A stretch of DNA of 5,779 bases from JBARRO01 sp049644265 (GTDB taxonomy: Bacteria; Bacteroidota; Ignavibacteria; UBA10030): positions 1 to 5,779 of the forward strand of contig JBARRO010000021.1 in the NCBI GenBank assembly GCA_049644265.1, written 5' to 3'. The notes beneath the pieces were generated by a model. That model ran no database searches. It saw only the letters and a program-made list of their open reading frames with translations, and was not told the DNA's origin. A program made the position numbers and the translations under genes. Positions 1 through 5,779 of this stretch are shown one piece after another. Position 1 is the stretch's first letter. The number at the start of each line of letters is the position of its first letter.

Positions 1-1047
1 GTGCACATTACGGACCTCTCGTGGGGTCGTGTCAGCCATCCGTCGGAAGTCGTCAAGCTGGACCAGACGGTCAACGTCGTTGTTCTGGATTTCGATACCG
101 AGAAGCGTCGCATCTCGCTCGGGATGAAGCAGCTCCTGCCGCACCCGTGGGAGAATATCGACACCAAGTATCCTGTCGGCACGAAGGTTCAAGGGAAGGT
201 TGTCTCGCTGACCGATTACGGCGCATTTGTCGAAATTGAAAAAGGCATCGCAGGCCTGATTCATATTTCCGAAATGAGCTGGACACAGCATATCAAGCAT
301 CCATCCCAGATGGTCTCCATGGGACAGATCGTCGATGCGATCATTCTCTCGCTCGACAAGGATGGAAAGAAAATCTCCCTTGGCATGAAGCAGCTGGAAC
401 CCGATCCCTGGACAACGTTGATGCAAAAATACCCCGTGAGCTCGAAACACACCGGCGTCGTGCGGAATCTCACGAACTTCGGCGTGTTTGTTGAGTTGGA
501 GGAGGGCGTTGACGGGCTGGTCCATATTTCTGACCTCTCATGGACGAAGAAGATCCGCCATCCGGGGGAAGTGGTGAAAAAAGGGGATAAGCTGGATGTG
601 GTGATTCTCTCGGTCGATGTCGACCAGCGGAGAATCTCCCTGGGCCACAAGCAGGTTCAGGACAATCCGTGGGTTGCCTTTGAGAATTCCTACAAGGTCG
701 GCACCGATGTCGAAGGAAAAGTCGTCCGGATCATCGAGAAAGGCGTCATCGTCGAGCTCCCGATGGGCGTGGACGGATTTGTGCCGCTCTCGCAGCTTTC
801 CCAGACTCCCGTCAAGAACATCACGGACTCCTTCAAGACCGGCGATATGCTGCCGTTGAAAGTGATCGAGTTCGACAAGGAAAGCAAGAAAATCGTTCTG
901 TCCGCCATGGAGTACCTCCGCGGGAAGGAGCAAAAGCTTGTGGACGACTATGTCGCCTCACACAAGCTTTCTCCCATGACGATGAAGGATATGGTGACGT
1001 CGTCCGTTCCGACGGCAGAATCGAATCTTTCAGAGCCATCGAACTGA
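1..1047 (+). CDS. rpsA: 30S ribosomal protein S1, C-terminal part (5' end outside window)
   Basis: S1 binds single-stranded mRNA and helps load it onto the 30S subunit, which matters most where Shine-Dalgarno sequences are weak. The frame opens at base 1 within the last half of an S1 (OB-fold) domain: VHITDLSW matches the middle of domain 3 in the six-domain family. The GTG at base 1 is therefore an internal Val codon, not the start. Three full S1 domains follow at about residues 58-130, 145-217 and 232-304. The first two keep the expected RNA-binding aromatics and His (YGAF...HIS near 73-90, FGVF...HIS near 160-177). The last is degenerate (KGVIVELPMGVDGFVPLSQ), as in domain 6 of E. coli S1. 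A short polar tail (about 305-348) ends in a TGA at 1045-1047. The gene is followed by its own strong terminator. Identity is secure; the missing part should be roughly 200 or more residues. Confidence 0.96.
   Translation: MHITDLSWGRVSHPSEVVKLDQTVNVVVLDFDTEKRRISLGMKQLLPHPWENIDTKYPVGTKVQGKVVSLTDYGAFVEIEKGIAGLIHISEMSWTQHIKHPSQMVSMGQIVDAIILSLDKDGKKISLGMKQLEPDPWTTLMQKYPVSSKHTGVVRNLTNFGVFVELEEGVDGLVHISDLSWTKKIRHPGEVVKKGDKLDVVILSVDVDQRRISLGHKQVQDNPWVAFENSYKVGTDVEGKVVRIIEKGVIVELPMGVDGFVPLSQLSQTPVKNITDSFKTGDMLPLKVIEFDKESKKIVLSAMEYLRGKEQKLVDDYVASHKLSPMTMKDMVTSSVPTAESNLSEPSN
121..906 (+). repeat. In-register S1 domain repeats, period 87 codons (261 nt)
   Basis: The segment closing each S1 domain recurs at an exact 87-codon spacing. 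GMKQL starts at codon 41 (base 121), GMKQL again at codon 128 (base 382), GHKQV at codon 215 (base 643), and the diverged AMEY at codon 302 (base 904). The first three are each followed by a P-W a few residues later. DNA similarity is clear between the first three units (for example ATCTC-CT-GG followed by AAGCAG) and weak in the fourth. This is ordinary domain duplication inside rpsA, not a separate element. Confidence 0.75.
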
Positions 1048-1065
1048 GAATCACAAACATTCCGG

Positions 1066-1103
1066 GAGAGTTGTCCGATTCGTCGGACAACTCTCTTTTG
1101 TTT
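1066..1103 (+). terminator. Strong intrinsic terminator of rpsA
   Basis: The perfect 13-bp stem GAGAGTTGTCCGA (1066-1078) / TCGGACAACTCTC (1083-1095) closes on a TTCG tetraloop (1079-1082) and is followed at once by TTTTGTTT (1096-1103). It begins 18 bases after the rpsA stop codon. This is a textbook Rho-independent terminator on the + strand. The minus-strand reading lacks a T-run after the stem, so it is probably one-directional. It should separate rpsA transcription from mtaB. Confidence 0.93.
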
Positions 1104-1126
1104 CTCCCGGGTAGCTGCGCAAAGAG

Positions 1127-2464
1127 ATGATGAAGGTTGCACTTCACACGCTGGGTTGTAAACTGAATTTTGCCGAGACATCCACACTTGGGAAACGATT
1201 TGTCGAGCGTGGGTTCGAAGTGGTGGGGATCGACGAACCGGCCGATGTCTTCGTACTGAACACCTGCAGTGTGACGGAACGGGCGGATCGCGAGTGCCGC
1301 CAGCTTGTCCGGCGTGCCCGCAGGAATTCGCCGCAAGCCTACATTGCCGTCGTCGGCTGCTACGCGCAGCTTCGGCCGCAGGAGATTGCCTCTATCGAGG
1401 GAGTCGACCTGGTGCTTGGATCGAAAGAGAAATTCGACCTCGTAAGCCTTGCCGCAGGTTTTCAGAAACAGGGCTCCGCAAGAATCCTTGTCTCTCCGGT
1501 CGAGGAAGTCAGAAACTTCGGCGTTGCTTCGTCAGCAGGGTTCGGCGACCGGACACGCGCGTTTTTGAAAGTTCAGGATGGCTGTGATTACAGCTGTGCT
1601 TTCTGTACCATTCCACTTGCACGTGGAGAGAGCAGGAGCATTCCTGTTCAGGATGTCGTCAGTCAAGCGCGCGAGATTGTCGAAGACGGATACAAAGAAA
1701 TTGTTTTGACCGGGGTGAATGTCGGAGACTACGGAAAGAAGATCGACACGAGCCTGCTGTCTCTGGTTCGCGCGCTTTCAGGGGTCGATGGGCTTGAGCG
1801 CATCCGCGTGAGTTCCATCGAGCCGAACCTGTTGACCGATGAGCTTCTCGATTTCTGGTTTGCAGAGCCGAAGTTGTGCAAGCATTGGCACATTCCCCTG
1901 CAGAGCGGCTCGGACACCATCCTGCGGTCGATGCGCCGCCGGTATCTGAAAGACGTGTACGCCGACCGCGTCGAACGCATCAAATCGGCAGTGCCTCATG
2001 CAGGTGTTGGCGCCGATGTCATTGTTGGATTTCCCGGAGAGACGGAGGCTCTCTTCCGGGAAACATATGGATTCCTTGCGGATCTTCCGGTCACGTATCT
2101 TCATGTGTTTACGTACTCTGAGCGGCCCAATACCGATGCGGGGAATCTCCCGAATCCGGTTGAACCACGTGTAAGGTCGGACCGAAGCGAGCTTCTGAGA
2201 ATGCTGAGTCTCAGAAAACGCCGTTCGTTCTTTGAGTCGAGAATGGGTTCGGAATCGCTTGTTCTTTTTGAATCACAGAAAAACCGGGAATGGTCGACGG
2301 GATTGACCGGAGAATACATTCGGGTGGACGTTGCCTCCTCCCGGGATTTGACAAATCAGATATTATCTGTTAAGATTAAAGAAGCATTTGAAGATGCCTG
2401 CCGCGGGGAAATCACACGGCAAGAAAATATCCACGAACCGGAAATTCAGCACCTCGTCGCATGA
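1127..2464 (+). CDS. mtaB: tRNA (t6A37-C2)-methylthiotransferase, MtaB type
   Basis: This is a radical-SAM enzyme that adds a methylthio group to C2 of t6A at position 37 of ANN-decoding tRNAs, giving ms2t6A and steadier codon-anticodon pairing. The UPF0004 N-terminal domain carries its three cluster cysteines at C11 (HTLGCKLN), C47 (NTCSVT) and C78 (VGCYAQ). The radical-SAM domain has CxxxCxxC at C153, C157 and C160 (DGCDYSCAFC), and later GFPGET near 301-306. A TRAM-like tail spans about 375-430. The HTLGCKLN opening and NTCSVT favour MtaB (YqeV) over MiaB or RimO. The length of 445 aa is normal. Tandem ATGs occur at 1127 and 1130; the second gives the typical MKVALHTLGCKLN start and sits just behind a weak AAAGAG, so 1130 is a good alternative. 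No promoter is evident in the 23 bases after the rpsA terminator. The stop overlaps the next gene by ATGA. Confidence 0.93.
   Translation: MMKVALHTLGCKLNFAETSTLGKRFVERGFEVVGIDEPADVFVLNTCSVTERADRECRQLVRRARRNSPQAYIAVVGCYAQLRPQEIASIEGVDLVLGSKEKFDLVSLAAGFQKQGSARILVSPVEEVRNFGVASSAGFGDRTRAFLKVQDGCDYSCAFCTIPLARGESRSIPVQDVVSQAREIVEDGYKEIVLTGVNVGDYGKKIDTSLLSLVRALSGVDGLERIRVSSIEPNLLTDELLDFWFAEPKLCKHWHIPLQSGSDTILRSMRRRYLKDVYADRVERIKSAVPHAGVGADVIVGFPGETEALFRETYGFLADLPVTYLHVFTYSERPNTDAGNLPNPVEPRVRSDRSELLRMLSLRKRRSFFESRMGSESLVLFESQKNREWSTGLTGEYIRVDVASSRDLTNQILSVKIKEAFEDACRGEITRQENIHEPEIQHLVA
2348..2376 (+). promoter_or_regulatory. Candidate sigma70-type promoter inside the 3' end of mtaB
   Basis: A perfect -35 TTGACA (2348-2353) is followed, after exactly 17 bases, by TAAGAT (2371-2376, four of six matches to TATAAT). 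The stretch is more AT-rich than its surroundings, and the mtaB frame here uses ATA and TTA codons that look uncommon in this gene. A transcript from here would begin near 2383-2386 and carry a leader of about 75 bases before the hypothetical gene at 2461. If the host is a Bacteroidota member, its main sigma factor prefers a different -7 box (TAnnTTTG), which is not seen here, so activity is uncertain. Confidence 0.45.
2357..2369 (+). repeat. Perfect 13-nt palindrome in the promoter spacer (possible operator)
   Basis: CAGATA-T-TATCTG is a perfect inverted repeat with a single central base, lying wholly between the -35 and -10 boxes of the candidate promoter. Dimeric regulators often bind such sites, and a spacer position is typical both for repressors and for MerR-type activators. 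It is also coding sequence (residues Q-I-L-S of MtaB), so chance is possible. No regulator gene lies in the window. Confidence 0.4.
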
Positions 2465-3195
2465 TACAACGAACCCTTTTCTTCGTAAGTCTGGTGGCCT
2501 TTTTGTCTCCGTCGGCATTCACTCAGGCGACTGTCCGGAAATTCCTCGCTCCCGAAGCGCCTCGGTCCGACAGGGAAGCGCTCACTGTGATGCAACAAAC
2601 GCCGACGTATGCTGACCGCAAGTCTGTAACGCTCGCCGTTCTTTATTCGCTCATTCTTCCAGGAATGGGCGAGTGGTATGCCGGAAGCTTCAACAACGGC
2701 AAATACTCCTTCATGGCGGAGGGAGGACTCTGGGTATCATACGCCGGATTTCGTATGCACGGAAACTGGGTCCGAAGTGACGCAAGGTCGTTTGCAGTTC
2801 AGCATTCCGGAGTGGACCTGAATTCAAAGGACGAGCAGTTTGAGGTCAACCTTGGGGACTACAATACCACAGACGCATACAACGAGGCTCAGTCGCGTCA
2901 ACGGGACTACGGTGCAAGGTATACCGATCCATCCTATACATGGAATTGGGATTCAAGCGTAAACCGGCAGGCATTTCGCCAGATGCGCATACGCAGCGAT
3001 AAAGCATACCAGAACGCGAAGTTCGTTATCGCCGGACTGGTTGTGAACCGGCTGATTTCGGCTTTCAATGCGGGGAGGGCCGTATCCGCCTTCAACAGAA
3101 CCCTCCGTGCAGAGGGAGACTGGCGACTGAAGGCGAATCCCTCGGGTGTGATGGGCGCTTACGGTCTGGAGTTGGAGCTATCCAGAGAGTTTTGA
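2461..3195 (+). CDS. Uncharacterised exported/envelope protein with PGxG-x2-Y motif
   Basis: I do not recognise a specific family for this 244-aa protein. Residues 1-22 look like a signal peptide (MIQRTLFFVSLVAFLSPSAFTQA). A hydrophobic segment at 55-69 runs into PGMGEWYAGSFNNGK (67-81), followed by the semi-hydrophobic stretch 82-96. This arrangement resembles the DUF5683-like envelope proteins of Bacteroidota, but that is a tentative resemblance. A polar, aromatic-rich middle (100-180) is followed by a hydrophobic helix (187-203). The C-terminus GLELELSREF alternates hydrophobic residues and ends in Phe, as outer-membrane strands often do. The start is set by the ATGA overlap with mtaB; no convincing Shine-Dalgarno is present (GGAAA lies about 16 bases away), suggesting translational coupling. 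The candidate promoter within mtaB could also drive it. A terminator-like hairpin follows the stop codon. That it is a real gene is likely; its function is unknown. Confidence 0.8.
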   Translation: MIQRTLFFVSLVAFLSPSAFTQATVRKFLAPEAPRSDREALTVMQQTPTYADRKSVTLAVLYSLILPGMGEWYAGSFNNGKYSFMAEGGLWVSYAGFRMHGNWVRSDARSFAVQHSGVDLNSKDEQFEVNLGDYNTTDAYNEAQSRQRDYGARYTDPSYTWNWDSSVNRQAFRQMRIRSDKAYQNAKFVIAGLVVNRLISAFNAGRAVSAFNRTLRAEGDWRLKANPSGVMGAYGLELELSREF

Positions 3196-3218
3196 ACGAG
3201 AACCTGAAGCGATGACAG

Positions 3219-3247
3219 TCCCGCCCAACGAGCGGGATTTTTTTTTT
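3219..3247 (+). terminator. Terminator-like hairpin with ten-T tail, abutting truA
   Basis: TCCCGC (3219-3224) pairs with GCGGGA (3232-3237) around a 7-base loop, followed by ten consecutive T (3238-3247). It begins 23 bases after the stop codon of the hypothetical gene. The short GC-rich stem with a long T-run has the form of an intrinsic terminator. The T-run ends one base before the first possible truA ATG (3249), so no room is left for a conventional truA promoter or leader behind it. Termination may therefore be partial. Confidence 0.75.
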
Positions 3248-3248
3248 G

Positions 3249-3992
3249 ATGGCCACGATGACACACGTAAAACTGATACTGGAGTATGACGGAACGGATT
3301 TCGCCGGGTGGCAGTACCAGCCGAACGGGCGGTCAGTCCAGGAGGAGATTGAGAAAGCAATCAGGCAGATCACACAGGAAGCCGTCCGGATTGCCGGGGC
3401 GGGTCGCACAGACGCAGGCGTCCATGCGCTCGGGCAGGTGGCCAGTTTTGCTCTTGCAAAAGACGTTGACCTCAAATCATTCGGGAAAAGTCTTAACGCG
3501 GTATTGCCGGAGGATGTTGTTGTCGTTGACGCTTTGCCGACGGCGATGGATTTTCACGCCCGCTACAGTGCGACGAAACGTCGGTACAAGTATTATATCA
3601 TGAAGAAACCGACAGCGGTGTGGAGGCGCTATTGCTGGTGGCTGAACTATGCGTTAGATTTTGAAGCAATGGCGGCTTGTGCGCGCATGATTGAGGGGGA
3701 ACATGATTTTGCATCGTTCTGCAAGACTGATTCGGGGGTGGAACATCACCGGTGCAAGATCCACGAATCAGTATGGAGATTGAAAGGGGATACGCTCGAA
3801 TTCGATATCACCGCAAACAGGTTTCTTTATGGAATGGTTCGGGCACTTGTTGGAACCATGGTGGAGGTTGGGCGTGGCTATCGGCCGCAATCGGAATTTG
3901 AAAAAATATTGAATGAACGAGACCGGTCGAAAGCGGGGATGGCTGCACCTCCGCTCGGTCTGTTCCTCCGGGAGGTCCTGTACGAGTTATGA
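3249..3992 (+). CDS. truA: tRNA pseudouridine synthase A (positions 38-40)
   Basis: TruA converts uridines 38, 39 and 40 in the anticodon arm of many tRNAs to pseudouridine. The family signature is clear: LEYDGTDFAGWQ near residues 11-22, the catalytic motif GRTDAGVHA at 52-60 with the nucleophile Asp at 55, FHARYSATKRRYKYYI at 102-117, and RFLYGMVRALVGTMVEVG at 191-208. The C-terminus APPLGLFLREVLYEL is typical, and 247 aa is a normal length. Start choice is open: TTG 3246, ATG 3249 or ATG 3258. The last gives MTHVKLILEYDG, close to the usual family N-terminus, and clears the T-run by ten bases. None has a Shine-Dalgarno sequence. The gene begins right at the end of a terminator-like T-run, and its stop overlaps the protease start by ATGA. 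Confidence 0.95.
   Translation: MATMTHVKLILEYDGTDFAGWQYQPNGRSVQEEIEKAIRQITQEAVRIAGAGRTDAGVHALGQVASFALAKDVDLKSFGKSLNAVLPEDVVVVDALPTAMDFHARYSATKRRYKYYIMKKPTAVWRRYCWWLNYALDFEAMAACARMIEGEHDFASFCKTDSGVEHHRCKIHESVWRLKGDTLEFDITANRFLYGMVRALVGTMVEVGRGYRPQSEFEKILNERDRSKAGMAAPPLGLFLREVLYEL
3970..3976 (+). promoter_or_regulatory. Shine-Dalgarno-like site for the M48 protease gene
   Basis: GGGAGGT within the end of truA lies 12 bases before the protease ATG at 3989. It is the best Shine-Dalgarno match in front of any start in this window, although the spacing is longer than optimal. It sits directly behind CCTCC (3965-3969), which could in principle pair with it through a small loop. The sequence also encodes L-F-L-R-E-V of TruA, so it may be incidental. 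Confidence 0.35.
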
Positions 3993-4807
3993 GGTGGCTT
4001 CGTCGCCCTGTGTGGGCAATCGTCATTGCGTTCTCGTCCCTGGGTTGCAGCGGCTCCCTGGGATTGAACATCTTTCCGGATTCGAAGGACATCGAGTTGG
4101 GGAAACAAGTTGATGCAGAAATTCGAAAGGATCCAAAGGACTATCCGCTGCTCACGAATCGTCCGGACATCAAAGCGTATGTGGCGGGAGTTGGGAAGAA
4201 GATTCTTGACTCTCCTGAAATAAAGAAGCGCGGAATCTATGCGTATCAGTTTGAGATCATCAAGGATGACAGCACGGTCAATGCATTCTGTACGCCCGGA
4301 GGTTACGTTTACGTGTACACGGGTCTGCTGAAATTCCTTGATAATGAGGCGTCTCTGGCTGGTGTCATCGGACATGAGATTGCCCACGCTGAACGTCGCC
4401 ATGCAACAAGGAGAATGACAACGCAGCTGGGTTACCAGGCGCTTCTGGCAATCGTTTTGGGACAGAGCCCAAAAGAGCTGGAGCAGGTGGCAGGCAATCT
4501 GTTCACCGGACTCGCTTTGTTGAAGAACAGCCGGAGCGACGAAGAAGAAGCCGATACATACTCGTTCAAATACCTTCAATCGACAGAGTATTATCCGGGC
4601 GCAATCAAGTACTTCTTCGAGAAGGTACAGGCGGGCAAGAATGGGGCGCGGGGAGGAACCCTGGAGCGTTTTCTTTCAACGCACCCGCTTCCTCAGGACA
4701 GGTTTGACCATGTGGAGCATATGTTGACCGAGGCGGGTAATCCCCTTGCAACGGAGCAGAATCTTTTTTCGAAGCGCTATTTGGAATTCCGGGACACGCT
4801 TCCATAA
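3989..4807 (+). CDS. M48-family zinc metalloprotease, probable lipoprotein (LoiP/BepA-like)
   Basis: A zinc endopeptidase of the M48 group, whose relatives LoiP and BepA act on outer-membrane proteins in the envelope. The zinc site is intact: HEIAH at 129-133 gives two His ligands and the catalytic Glu130, and the downstream SRSDEEEAD (181-189) supplies the third ligand, probably Glu185. NAFCTPGGYVYVYTGLL (98-114) is the usual strand before the active helix, and STHPLPQDR (230-238) is the typical later motif. Residues 1-20 form a basic, hydrophobic leader ending SSLGC; Cys20 could be lipidated, though Ser rather than Leu at -3 makes the lipobox relaxed. There are no TPR repeats, so at 272 aa it resembles LoiP more than BepA. 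The start overlaps the truA stop (ATGA), and trpD starts one base after its stop, so the three genes are probably cotranscribed. The natural substrate cannot be told from sequence. Confidence 0.92.
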   Translation: MRWLRRPVWAIVIAFSSLGCSGSLGLNIFPDSKDIELGKQVDAEIRKDPKDYPLLTNRPDIKAYVAGVGKKILDSPEIKKRGIYAYQFEIIKDDSTVNAFCTPGGYVYVYTGLLKFLDNEASLAGVIGHEIAHAERRHATRRMTTQLGYQALLAIVLGQSPKELEQVAGNLFTGLALLKNSRSDEEEADTYSFKYLQSTEYYPGAIKYFFEKVQAGKNGARGGTLERFLSTHPLPQDRFDHVEHMLTEAGNPLATEQNLFSKRYLEFRDTLP

Positions 4808-4808
4808 A

Positions 4809-5779
4809 ATGAGCATGATACAGCCCTTCCTAGCAAAACTCGCTGAACGGCGGGACCTTACGCGATCCGAGGCGTACGAAGGCATGAGCGACATCATGTC
4901 TGGCAACGCGACGGAGCCGCAAATCGCCGGCTTCCTCATGGGTCTGCGCATCAAAGGAGAAACCATGCAGGAGATTGCCGGATGTGCGCAAGCGATGCGG
5001 GAAAAATCCACGACCATCTCCACAAACCATCAGAATGTCATTGACACCTGCGGCACGGGGGGAGATGGCTCAGGGACTTTTAATATTTCCACCGCTGCAG
5101 CGATTGTCGCATCGGCTGCCGGTGCGGTTGTTGCCAAGCACGGCAACCGATCGGTCTCCAGCAAGTGTGGGAGTGCAGACGTCCTCAAAGAATTGGGAGT
5201 GAATATTGAAATCCCGGTCGAGAAGGTTTCGTCCGTCCTGGATCAGGTTGGCATCACATTTCTGTTTGCACCACTGATGCACAAAGCAATGAAGTACGCG
5301 GTCAATGTGCGTAAGGACTTGGGAATCAGGACAATATTCAATATCCTTGGTCCATTGACGAATCCTGCGGGTGCAAAAAGACAGGTTTTGGGCGTTTTCA
5401 ACCCGGCCCTGACTGAAATCATGGCAGGTGTCCTGAAAGAGCTGCAGTCCACACATGCTCTCGTGGTGCACGGTGAGGGCGGACTCGATGAGATTTCGAC
5501 GCTGGGGGGCACACGGGTGAGTGAGCTCAGGAACGACCAGGTGCGAACCTATGACGTCCGGGCCACTGACCTCGGTATTCGCCAGGCAACCATCGAAGGC
5601 ATACGCGGCACCGATGCTGCCACGAATGCCGCGATTATTCGAAAAGTGTTCAGTGGAGAGAAAGGCGCACCACGGGATATTGTGCTGCTGAACGCTGGAG
5701 CGGCGATTTTTGTGGCGGGCAAAGCGGAGTCGCTGAAGGAAGGTGTCCAAAAGGCTCAGGAATCCGTCGACAGTGGGGC
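4809..5779 (+). CDS. trpD: Anthranilate phosphoribosyltransferase (3' end outside window)
   Basis: TrpD joins anthranilate to PRPP, giving phosphoribosyl-anthranilate in tryptophan biosynthesis. The open frame gives 323 codons to the window edge with no stop. It has the PRPP-binding motif DTCGTGGDGSGTFNIST at 79-95, KHGNRSVSSKCGSADVLKELG at 110-130, the HKAMKYAVNVRKDLGIRTIFNILGPLTNP segment (158-186), and the metal-binding Asp-Glu pair at 227-228 in GGLDEIS. The family usually has about 340 residues, so only about 15-20 are missing. ATG 4809 begins one base after the protease stop (TAAAATG). ATG 4815 gives MIQPFLAKL, the commoner family N-terminus, and may be the true start; neither has a Shine-Dalgarno sequence. 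No promoter or terminator separates it from the protease gene, so it probably depends on upstream transcription. No trp leader or attenuator is seen. Whether other trp genes follow is not visible. Confidence 0.95.
   Translation, partial: MSMIQPFLAKLAERRDLTRSEAYEGMSDIMSGNATEPQIAGFLMGLRIKGETMQEIAGCAQAMREKSTTISTNHQNVIDTCGTGGDGSGTFNISTAAAIVASAAGAVVAKHGNRSVSSKCGSADVLKELGVNIEIPVEKVSSVLDQVGITFLFAPLMHKAMKYAVNVRKDLGIRTIFNILGPLTNPAGAKRQVLGVFNPALTEIMAGVLKELQSTHALVVHGEGGLDEISTLGGTRVSELRNDQVRTYDVRATDLGIRQATIEGIRGTDAATNAAIIRKVFSGEKGAPRDIVLLNAGAAIFVAGKAESLKEGVQKAQESVDSG

Noticed and set aside
1..3. GTG at base 1 as a start codon for a short S1-like protein
   Set aside because: The residues from base 1 match the middle of an S1 domain, so the frame must continue upstream; the GTG is an internal Val codon.
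538..933. Minus-strand open frame of 131 codons opposite rpsA
   Set aside because: It is a shadow of the conserved S1 coding frame with no motif or start signal of its own.
1093..1126. Promoter for mtaB within the rpsA terminator tail
   Set aside because: TCTCTTTTG does not match TAnnTTTG, there is no TATAAT-like box, and only 23 bases remain before the start codon.
3172..3194. Bacteroidota-type promoter (TTG ... TAnnTTTG) before truA
   Set aside because: TTG at 3172 and GAGTTTTG at 3187-3194 are only 12 bases apart instead of about 19, the second box has a mismatch at its first base, and any transcript would still cross the terminator-like hairpin.
3898..3921. TTGAAA followed by an A-rich run as an internal promoter for the protease gene
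   Set aside because: No -10-like hexamer occurs 16-18 bases downstream; the sequence there is GC-rich (GACCGG).
3965..3975. CCTCC-G-GGAGG mirror as an RNA switch hiding the protease ribosome-binding site
   Set aside because: Only three base pairs can form with an allowable loop, and the bases encode conserved C-terminal residues of TruA (LFLREV), so it is probably coincidental.
3878..4579. Minus-strand open frame of 233 codons opposite truA and the protease gene
   Set aside because: It lies antisense to two well-supported genes, is rich in Arg, Cys and Ser as expected for a shadow frame, and shows no recognisable motif.
5070..5750. Minus-strand open frame of 226 codons opposite trpD
   Set aside because: It is wholly antisense to trpD, whose motifs are all intact, and its translation shows no domain signature.

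Overview
The window is a compact stretch of bacterial chromosome with every gene on the + strand. In order it holds the 3' part of rpsA (ribosomal protein S1), a complete MtaB-type tRNA methylthiotransferase, an unrecognised exported or envelope protein, truA (tRNA pseudouridine synthase), a small M48-family metalloprotease with a lipoprotein-like N-terminus, and trpD (anthranilate phosphoribosyltransferase), which runs off the right edge about 15-20 residues short of the usual family end. I see no mobile element, CRISPR array, tRNA or rRNA gene, and no gene-free stretch longer than about 80 bases.

The organism cannot be fixed from the sequence alone. Base composition is moderately GC-rich. 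Most start codons have no good Shine-Dalgarno sequence. The hypothetical protein has a PGxG-x2-Y motif next to a hydrophobic segment, which recalls envelope proteins of the Bacteroidota. Together these hint at the Bacteroidota/Chlorobiota/Ignavibacteria side of the tree. This is a low-confidence inference.

Layout: rpsA (1-1047) ends at a very strong intrinsic terminator (1066-1103: 13-bp perfect stem, TTCG loop, T-rich tail). mtaB (1127-2464) follows and overlaps the hypothetical gene (2461-3195) by an ATGA junction. A candidate promoter, TTGACA-17-TAAGAT with a perfect 13-nt palindrome in its spacer, lies inside the 3' end of mtaB. The hypothetical gene is followed by a second intrinsic terminator-like hairpin whose ten-T tail runs straight into the truA start codon. 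truA (3249-3992) overlaps the M48 protease gene (3989-4807) by another ATGA, and trpD (4809-) begins one base after the protease stop codon. truA, the protease gene and trpD therefore look like one transcriptional unit.

Functionally, the left half is translation-related (S1, modification of ANN-decoding tRNA at A37, and pseudouridylation of the anticodon arm). The right half adds envelope proteolysis and the second step of the tryptophan branch. No single pathway unites the set. I found no convincing new multi-gene system. The points most worth checking are the two transcription-control layouts (the palindromic-spacer promoter and the terminator touching the truA start) and the uncharacterised envelope protein.
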